This document shows positions 58,447 through 64,000 of a stretch of DNA of 64,000 nucleotides, one piece after another. The notes under the pieces were generated by a model that saw only the letters and a list, made by a program, of their open reading frames with translations, was not told where the DNA came from and searched no databases. The position numbers and the translations under genes were made by a program. Source of the stretch: Citrobacter sp. (GTDB lineage Bacteria; Pseudomonadota; Gammaproteobacteria; Enterobacterales; Enterobacteriaceae); assembly GCA_019415335.1 (NCBI GenBank), contig DXKH01000021.1:62001-126000 (forward strand), read 5' to 3'. Positions within the stretch are counted from its first letter, which is position 1, and each line of letters starts with the position of its first letter.

Positions 58447-58687
58447 GGCCTTGTACTTACCGGTTATGTCACATAAGAGAGAATCACGACGAACTTACGG
58501 TGATCTTTTTTGTCAGTAGATAGTATTTTGCGCCAAATTGCCATGCAACGAGCAATTTGACGGGCGTAAAAGTTTTGAAGTAGCGGTAAAGCGGACACAG
58601 ATGATTCCGATTGATGTCGAATGCTTTGCGTAGAGACACTGATACCACTACTATCGTTCCACTTTCTATGACAATAACGACAGCCTG

Positions 58688-59308
58688 ATGCCAAAATTAC
58701 GCCTGATTGGATTTATGTTACTCGCACTTAGCGCTACTGCCGTGTCACACGCCGAAGAAAAGCGCTATGTCTCTGATGAACTGAACACCTGGGTCCGCAG
58801 TGGCCCGGGGGATAATTATCGCCTCGTCGGCACGGTCAACGCGGGCGAAGAAGTCACGCTGTTACAAACTGACGCCAACACGAACTACGCGCAGGTTAAA
58901 GACAGTACCGGGCGGACGGCCTGGATCCCGATGAAAGAGCTGAACAGCACGCCCAGCCTGCGCACCCGCGTGCCGGATCTGGAAAATCAGGTCAAAACGC
59001 TGACCGATAAGCTCAACAATATCGACACCACCTGGAATCAACGCACGGCTGACATGCAGCAGAAAGTGTCGCAAAGCGACAGCGTGATCAACGGGCTGAA
59101 AGAAGAGAATCAGAAGCTGAAGAACGAGCTGATCGTGGCGCAGAAGAAGGTCAGCGCCGCAAATTTGCAGCTTGATGATAAGCAACGCACCATCATCATG
59201 CAGTGGTTTATGTATGGCGGCGGCGTGCTGGGACTCGGCCTGCTTCTCGGTTTGATCCTGCCGCACATGATCCCAAGCCGGAAACGCAAAGACCGCTGGA
59301 TGAACTAA
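58688..59308 (+). CDS. ygiM: SH3-domain membrane protein YgiM
   Basis: The 206-residue protein has a signal peptide (LIGFMLLALSATAVSHA), a bacterial SH3 domain (about 26-92, YVSDELNTWVRSGPGDNY and TGRTAWIPMKEL), a long coiled coil (about 95-165) and a C-terminal membrane helix (MYGGGVLGLGLLLGLILP) with a basic tail. Length matches E. coli. It lies 65 bases before cca, as in K-12. Function is not established. Confidence 0.95.
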   Translation: MPKLRLIGFMLLALSATAVSHAEEKRYVSDELNTWVRSGPGDNYRLVGTVNAGEEVTLLQTDANTNYAQVKDSTGRTAWIPMKELNSTPSLRTRVPDLENQVKTLTDKLNNIDTTWNQRTADMQQKVSQSDSVINGLKEENQKLKNELIVAQKKVSAANLQLDDKQRTIIMQWFMYGGGVLGLGLLLGLILPHMIPSRKRKDRWMN

Positions 59309-59373
59309 ATCGCCTTCTCCGCCACACTGTCATATGATTAAGGGATTGTATTTCCCTGGAGAGGTGGTGTGGC

Positions 59374-60615
59374 GTGAAGATTTATCTGGTCGGTGGTGCG
59401 GTTCGGGATACGCTGTTAGGGCTACCGGTTAAAGATAAAGATTGGGTGGTGGTTGGCGCTACACCGCAACAAATGCTCGACGCGGGCTACCAGCAGGTAG
59501 GTCGCGATTTTCCTGTTTTTCTCCATCCGCAAACCCACGAAGAGTATGCCCTGGCGCGTACCGAGCGTAAGTCCGGCTCGGGGTATACCGGATTCACCTG
59601 CTATGCCGCGCCGGACGTCACGCTGGAAGACGATCTTCAGCGCCGTGACCTGACCATTAACGCCCTCGCGCAGGATGATGACGGTGAGATCGTCGACCCC
59701 TATCACGGACGCCGCGATCTGGAGCAACGCCTGTTGCGCCATGTTTCGCCGGCCTTTAATGAAGATCCGCTGCGCGTCCTGCGCGTGGCGCGCTTTGCCG
59801 CTCGCTATGCGCATCTGAGCTTCCGCATTGCTGACGAAACCATGGCGCTGATGCGCGAAATGACGCACGCCGGTGAGCTGGAACACCTGACGGCAGAGCG
59901 CGTGTGGAAAGAGACAGAGAACGCGTTAACCACGCGTAACCCGCAGGTCTATTTCCAGGTTCTACGCGACTGCGGCGCGCTACGCGTGTTGTTCCCGGAG
60001 GTCGATGCGCTGTTTGGCGTCCCGGCGCCGGCGAAGTGGCATCCGGAAATCGATACCGGGATTCATACCCTGATGACGCTGTCGATGGCGGCGCTGCTCA
60101 GCCCGGAAATTGACGTGCGTTTTGCTACGCTGTGCCACGACCTCGGCAAAGGCCTGACGCCGCCGGAACTCTGGCCGCGTCACCACGGGCACGGCCCGGC
60201 GGGCGTCAGACTGGTTGAGCAATTGTGCCAGCGCCTGCGCGTACCGAATGACATTCGTGACTTAGCCAAACTGGTGGCGGAGTTCCACGATCTCATCCAC
60301 ACCTTCCCGATACTGCAACCTAAAACCATCGTTAAGCTGTTTGATTCGATCGACGCCTGGCGTAAACCGCAGCGCGTGGAGCAGATTGCGCTCACCAGCG
60401 AAGCTGACGTGCGCGGACGGACGGGGTTTGAAGCTGCGGATTATCCGCAGGGGCGTTTACTGCGCGAAGCGTGGGAAGTCGCGCAATCGGTGCCCACCAA
60501 AGACGTTGTCGAGGCCGGATTTAAAGGTATTGAGATTCGCGAGGAGTTAACCCGACGCCGGATTGCGGCGCTGGCCCGCTGGAAAGAGACCCGTTTCCCG
60601 AGGGCGGTCAGTTAA
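59374..60615 (+). CDS. cca: tRNA nucleotidyltransferase / HD phosphohydrolase Cca
   Basis: The 413-residue enzyme adds and repairs the CCA end of tRNA. It starts with GTG ([12 protein letters not shown]); GGAGAGG lies about 10 bases upstream. Catalytic Asp21 and Asp23 are in [11 protein letters not shown]; the template segment is [20 protein letters not shown]. The C-terminal HD domain ([20 protein letters not shown]) carries phosphohydrolase activity. Length is close to E. coli Cca (412). Confidence 0.98.
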   Translation: MKIYLVGGAVRDTLLGLPVKDKDWVVVGATPQQMLDAGYQQVGRDFPVFLHPQTHEEYALARTERKSGSGYTGFTCYAAPDVTLEDDLQRRDLTINALAQDDDGEIVDPYHGRRDLEQRLLRHVSPAFNEDPLRVLRVARFAARYAHLSFRIADETMALMREMTHAGELEHLTAERVWKETENALTTRNPQVYFQVLRDCGALRVLFPEVDALFGVPAPAKWHPEIDTGIHTLMTLSMAALLSPEIDVRFATLCHDLGKGLTPPELWPRHHGHGPAGVRLVEQLCQRLRVPNDIRDLAKLVAEFHDLIHTFPILQPKTIVKLFDSIDAWRKPQRVEQIALTSEADVRGRTGFEAADYPQGRLLREAWEVAQSVPTKDVVEAGFKGIEIREELTRRRIAALARWKETRFPRAVS

Positions 60616-60622
60616 GGTGTGA

Positions 60623-60711
60623 ATGCCGGATGGCGCTGCGCTTATCCGGCCTACGGTATCGTATCTCAACGCGTAGGCCGGATAAGACGTTTACGCCGTC
60701 ATCCGGCATGA
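60623..60711. repeat. REP/BIME element between cca and uppP
   Basis: ATGCCGGATGGCGCTGCGC, TTATCCGGCCTACGG, GCGTAGGCCGGATAAGACG and CGTCATCCGGCAT form two complete REP units between convergent genes. Confidence 0.9.
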
Positions 60712-60719
60712 GCGGTCTG

Positions 60720-61541
60720 TCAGAAAAACACCACGTAAACCGCCGCGGCGACGATAAAGCGATAGATCGCAAACGGAATAAAGGAGATGCGCTTAATCAG
60801 TTGCAGGAAGGTTTTGATGGCGACCAGTGCAACCACGAAGGCGGTAATAAAACCGACGGCAAACATGGGGATATCGGCGGCTGTCAGGAACGACCAGCTT
60901 TTGTAGAGATCCAGCGCGGTGGCACCCATCATCATCGGTACGGCCAGCAGGAACGAAAATTCAGACGCCGCATAACGGCTCACGCCCATCAGCATCCCGC
61001 CGGAAATGGTCGCCCCGGAGCGGGAGAAACCCGGCCACAGAGCCAGACACTGGAAGCAGCCAATCATGAACGCCTGACGGTAAGTCATGTCATCCAGACC
61101 CGGCGCGCGCGGCTCTTTCGGTTTCAGACACTCTGCGGCGATCAGCAGTAAACCGCCCACCACCAGCGCATACATCACATTAACCGGGTTAAACAGCGAT
61201 TTGATCGTATCGTGGAAGACCAGCCCCAGCACCACCGCCGGGATCATCCCCAACAGAATGTGGATCAGCGTTAAACGGCCTTTACTTTCCCCTTCACGCT
61301 GCAACGGACGACCAAAGTGAATGCCGATCAGGCCAAACAGGCGCCGCCAGAACATGACTACCACCGCGAGAATGGATCCCAACTGGATCACCACTTCAAA
61401 CGTCTTTGCCGTGTCACCCTCAAATCCCAACAGATGGCCCACAATGATCATGTGCCCGGTGCTGGAAACGGGTAAAAACTCCGTCAATCCTTCGACCACA
61501 CCCAAAATTGCCGCAATCAGCAGCGAGTGCATATCGCTCAT
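60720..61541 (-). CDS. uppP: Undecaprenyl-diphosphatase UppP (BacA)
   Basis: The 273-residue membrane enzyme recycles undecaprenyl pyrophosphate for peptidoglycan and confers bacitracin tolerance. Signature motifs are [20 protein letters not shown] (about 17-36) and the [13 protein letters not shown] loop (about 169-181). About eight hydrophobic segments are visible. The start [14 protein letters not shown] matches E. coli; a further Met precedes it (61544). The 285-base gap upstream holds an ERIC element. Confidence 0.97.
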   Translation of the reverse strand: MSDMHSLLIAAILGVVEGLTEFLPVSSTGHMIIVGHLLGFEGDTAKTFEVVIQLGSILAVVVMFWRRLFGLIGIHFGRPLQREGESKGRLTLIHILLGMIPAVVLGLVFHDTIKSLFNPVNVMYALVVGGLLLIAAECLKPKEPRAPGLDDMTYRQAFMIGCFQCLALWPGFSRSGATISGGMLMGVSRYAASEFSFLLAVPMMMGATALDLYKSWSFLTAADIPMFAVGFITAFVVALVAIKTFLQLIKRISFIPFAIYRFIVAAAVYVVFF

Positions 61542-61588
61542 CAATAAACCCCTAAATAGAAAAATCTACAGCGCAAAAAGATCCAATT

Positions 61589-61784
61589 TATACCCTAAAT
61601 AATTCGAGTTGCGGCAAGGCGGCAAAGAGTGACAAATTCGTCGGGAACGAATTTGACCAGCCGCAGGCTGACCTTCGGTGAGAGACAGAATATCTCTCAT
61701 TAATCCCCAGGAGCTTACATCAGTAAGTGACTGGGGTGAACGAGCGCAGCCAACGCACATGCAACCTGAAGTATGACGGGTATA
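61589..61784. repeat. ERIC (IRU) element, long variant
   Basis: The ends are inverted (TATACCCTAAATAATTCGAG at 61589 and the complement of CTTCAGTATGACGGGTATA-type sequence at 61784), each ending in GTTGC/GCAAC inside. The classical ERIC core CCCCAGGAGCTTACAT and AGTAAGTGACTGGGGTGAAC is at 61707-61743. The total of 196 bp exceeds the usual 127 bp; extra sequence lies in the left half. Confidence 0.85.
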
Positions 61785-61826
61785 GGACTCTTTTATATCC
61801 GTTTGGTTTAACAAATATGAAGATAA

Positions 61827-62192
61827 TTATTTTTCTTTCAGATTATTGCTACGCTCAATGATTACGCCCACATTGGCCGCGCGCGCCACCGCACCGGGCT
61901 TACTGACTTTGATGCGCACCCACGGCGAGTTAAAGCGAGTGAGCAGCAGTTCGGCCACCTCTTCGGCAACGCGCTCCACCAGCGCAAAACGTCCGCCTTC
62001 GACGTGGTTAACGATCGTCCCGGCGATGTCCGCGTAGCTCAGGCAGTCGGCAACATCGTCACTTTTTGCTGATTTTCGGTTATCCCACGCCATTTCGATA
62101 TCGAACACCAGCTTCTGTTCGATCGTCTGTTCCCAGTCGTAAACACCAATAGTGGTGATTACCGAAAGTTGCTCTATAAATACAATATCCAT
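61827..62192 (-). CDS. folB: Dihydroneopterin aldolase FolB
   Basis: The 121-residue enzyme converts dihydroneopterin to hydroxymethyl-dihydropterin in folate synthesis. Family motifs are MDIVFIEQLSVITTIGVYDW at the start, the SYADIAGTIVNHVEGGRFALVE helix and VRIKVSKPGAVA near the end. The preceding Met codon (62195) is an alternative start. It is divergent from plsY across 106 bases, as in E. coli. Confidence 0.97.
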   Translation of the reverse strand: MDIVFIEQLSVITTIGVYDWEQTIEQKLVFDIEMAWDNRKSAKSDDVADCLSYADIAGTIVNHVEGGRFALVERVAEEVAELLLTRFNSPWVRIKVSKPGAVARAANVGVIIERSNNLKEK

Positions 62193-62298
62193 CACGACCT
62201 GCCTGCTTTTTGGCTAACCCGGATACCACTTCCGGCGAAATATGCGTATTATCCACAGAAGTAGCGTTTTACACGACATTTTCAAAACGGAACAGCTT

Positions 62299-62916
62299 AT
62301 GAGTGCAATCGCGCCTGGAATGATTCTCTTCGCGTACCTCTGCGGCTCCATTTCCAGTGCCATTCTGGTCTGCCGCATTGCTGGCTTGCCGGACCCGCGT
62401 AGCAGCGGCTCCGGCAACCCTGGCGCGACCAATGTGTTACGAATCGGTGGCAAAGGAGCAGCCGCAGCGGTCCTGATTTTCGACGTCCTGAAAGGGATGT
62501 TGCCCGTCTGGGGCGCGTATGCGCTGGGTGTTAGCCCGTTCTGGCTGGGTCTTATCGCCATCGCCGCCTGTCTGGGGCATATCTGGCCAGTCTTCTTCGG
62601 TTTCAAAGGCGGGAAAGGCGTGGCGACCGCCTTTGGCGCTATCGCACCTATCGGCTGGGATCTCACCGGCGTGATGGCGGGCACCTGGTTGCTCACCGTC
62701 CTGTTGAGTGGTTATTCATCGCTGGGGGCGATCGTCAGCGCGCTGATTGCCCCGTTCTATGTCTGGTGGTTCAAACCGCAGTTCACTTTCCCGGTCTCCA
62801 TGCTGTCGTGCCTGATTTTACTGCGTCATCATGACAACATTCAGCGCCTGTGGCGCCGCCAGGAGACGAAAATCTGGACCAAACTGCGCAAGAGACGCGA
62901 GAAAGATCCCGAGTAA
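62299..62916 (+). CDS. plsY: Glycerol-3-phosphate acyltransferase PlsY
   Basis: Starting at [15 protein letters not shown] (62299) gives 205 residues, the E. coli length. It transfers acyl groups from acyl-phosphate to glycerol 3-phosphate. Conserved loops are [20 protein letters not shown] (about 34-53), [17 protein letters not shown] (about 94-110) and a C-terminal loop with [12 protein letters not shown]. Five membrane segments are visible. The frame back to 62242 is leader. Confidence 0.97.
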   Translation: MSAIAPGMILFAYLCGSISSAILVCRIAGLPDPRSSGSGNPGATNVLRIGGKGAAAAVLIFDVLKGMLPVWGAYALGVSPFWLGLIAIAACLGHIWPVFFGFKGGKGVATAFGAIAPIGWDLTGVMAGTWLLTVLLSGYSSLGAIVSALIAPFYVWWFKPQFTFPVSMLSCLILLRHHDNIQRLWRRQETKIWTKLRKRREKDPE

Positions 62917-62921
62917 CGTTG

Positions 62922-62953
62922 GCCGGAAATGGTGTTGTCCATCCCGGCCTACA
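62922..62953. repeat. Single REP-like hairpin between plsY and ttdR
   Basis: TTGGCCGGAAATGG and CCATCCCGGCCTAC pair imperfectly between the convergent genes and overlap the ttdR stop codon (62949-62951). Confidence 0.5.
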
Positions 62954-63881
62954 GCACCTGATAGCCTTCGTCCGGCTTGCCTAAGCGCTGCTGGCACCAT
63001 GCCGCCAGAAACTCCACGCAGACTCTGAGCTTCACGCTGCGGTACAGTGGTTCCTGATAGACCGCCCAGATGTTGGCGCTCTGCGCGTATTCCGGCAACA
63101 CCCGCACCAGTTTGCCGCTCGCCAGAAACGGCTGCACATCCCACTCTGAACGCAGCATGATCCCTTTGCCTTCCAGCGCCCATTGCAGAACGACTTCACC
63201 GCTGTTGGAAGAGAGATGCCCGCTCACTTTGACCGATTTTTTCGTCGTGCCATTTCCCAGCTCCCATATTCCGTGAGTCATATCACGCTCTTTTGTCACC
63301 AGACAATCGTGGCGACTTAATTCCTGCAAGGTTTTGGGTTCAGGATATTTCTGTAAATATCCTGGGGAGGCACACAATATCCTTTTATTCTTTGTTAACA
63401 AATGCGCAATATAATAATCCGGAATTTCATCGTTAATACGAATATCGAGATCGATATTATCCTGAACCAAATCAATTTGCCGATCGAAGAGTTCAAAATG
63501 GACCAGTAACTCAGGATAATTGCGCATCAGTTCGGTAATCGCGGGGGCAATGTGACTGCGGCCAAATCCGAAGCTACAACCAATACGAATCATCCCTTCC
63601 GGGCGCGTTTTGATTTGTGTCACGTCGTCGATCAGGCGCTGATATTGTGTAAGGATAACCAGCGCCTGTTCGTAACAACGCTGACCGCTCTCCGTCAGCG
63701 CCACGCCGCGCGCCGAGCGGTTAAGCAGCGTGGTGGCAAGCGTGGTTTCCAGAATCTGGATCCGCTTTGTCACAAAGGCTGGCGTTTGTCCGAGGGCGCA
63801 TGCCGCGGCGCTAAAGCTGCCCGTATGGACGATTTCCACCAGCACCTGAAGGTCTTTGGCTAAGGGCCAGTTTTTGAGCAT
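62949..63881 (-). CDS. ttdR: LysR-family regulator TtdR
   Basis: Starting at [20 protein letters not shown] (63881) gives 310 residues, the E. coli length. TtdR activates the L-tartrate dehydratase genes ttdABT during anaerobic growth on tartrate. The N-terminal helix-turn-helix reads [20 protein letters not shown]; the effector domain covers about 90-300. The last codons CLPDE-type tail YQVL end in a TAG inside a REP-like sequence. The target operon would lie beyond the right edge. Confidence 0.94.
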   Translation of the reverse strand: MLKNWPLAKDLQVLVEIVHTGSFSAAACALGQTPAFVTKRIQILETTLATTLLNRSARGVALTESGQRCYEQALVILTQYQRLIDDVTQIKTRPEGMIRIGCSFGFGRSHIAPAITELMRNYPELLVHFELFDRQIDLVQDNIDLDIRINDEIPDYYIAHLLTKNKRILCASPGYLQKYPEPKTLQELSRHDCLVTKERDMTHGIWELGNGTTKKSVKVSGHLSSNSGEVVLQWALEGKGIMLRSEWDVQPFLASGKLVRVLPEYAQSANIWAVYQEPLYRSVKLRVCVEFLAAWCQQRLGKPDEGYQVL

Positions 63882-64000
63882 TTTTCGGGTTATCCATGAA
63901 ATTGATGCCTGAAGTGTAATTCGCAATCTAAGGTTAATCTCTGCCCTTGCTCAATTTTCATCATCTTTCTTCAACATCATTCACGAACTGTTAATTGCAT

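Noticed and set aside
61566..61814. 82-codon minus-strand open frame between uppP and folB
   Set aside because: It lies almost wholly inside the ERIC element, which often contains chance frames.

Overview
The window is a chromosomal segment of an enteric bacterium (Enterobacteriaceae, Escherichia/Salmonella/Citrobacter group). Most proteins match well-known E. coli K-12 products in length and motif, and their order (gss-yghU, hyb, yghW, exbDB/metC, yqhCD-dkgA, ygiQ-ftsP-plsC-parC, qseBC, parE, tolC, ribB, hldE, glnE, cca, uppP, folB, plsY, ttdR) is the K-12 order. Departures from K-12 (a chemoreceptor and an intact yghX beside yghW, an extra aminotransferase between ygiN and parE, a metal-type binding-protein pair behind hybG, no yqhG/yqhH, no yqiJ/yqiK) point to Citrobacter or a close relative rather than Escherichia. 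The species is an inference.

Region 1 (1-3.3 kb) is accessory and decaying. It holds an AT-rich partial ORF at the edge, a type VI secretion sheath pair in which tssB is intact and tssC stops at about 60 % of normal length, and about 1.5 kb of gene-poor DNA with short coding remnants. Region 2 (3.3-17 kb) carries gss and yghU, then the hydrogenase-2 operon hybOABCDEFG reading leftward. Two substrate-binding proteins follow hybG: a BtuF/MolA-type protein and a ModA-like protein without a signal peptide. Each flank of hyb has a palindrome matching the ModE (molybdate regulator) box: one in front of the binding-protein pair (8157-8184) and a near-ideal one in front of yghW (15272-15299). A chemoreceptor gene with a sigma-28-like promoter lies next to yghW.

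Region 3 (17-28.5 kb) holds yghX, yghZ, yqhA, three unrecognised genes around a divergent promoter region, the TonB energisers exbBD with a Fur-like site, metC with MetJ boxes, yghB, the aldehyde-stress unit yqhC/yqhD-dkgA, and a small lipoprotein. Region 4 (28.5-52 kb) is core: ygiQ, ftsP, plsC, parC, ygiW/qseBC, mdaB-ygiN, an aminotransferase, the nudF-yqiB-cpdA-yqiA-parE run, tolC-ygiB-ygiC, ygiD, zupT, a small membrane protein, and ribB under an FMN riboswitch. Region 5 (52-64 kb) is core: ubiK, glgS, hldE, ygiF-glnE, ygiM, cca, uppP, folB, plsY and ttdR.

REP/BIME palindromes lie at several gene ends, and one long ERIC element lies between uppP and folB. I saw no tRNA, rRNA, CRISPR array, prophage or intact insertion sequence. 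The most interesting inference is that hydrogenase-2 is flanked by two ModE-type operators, and that the binding-protein pair behind hybG is a molybdate/tungstate-related uptake or sensing unit whose permease and ATPase are not in this window.
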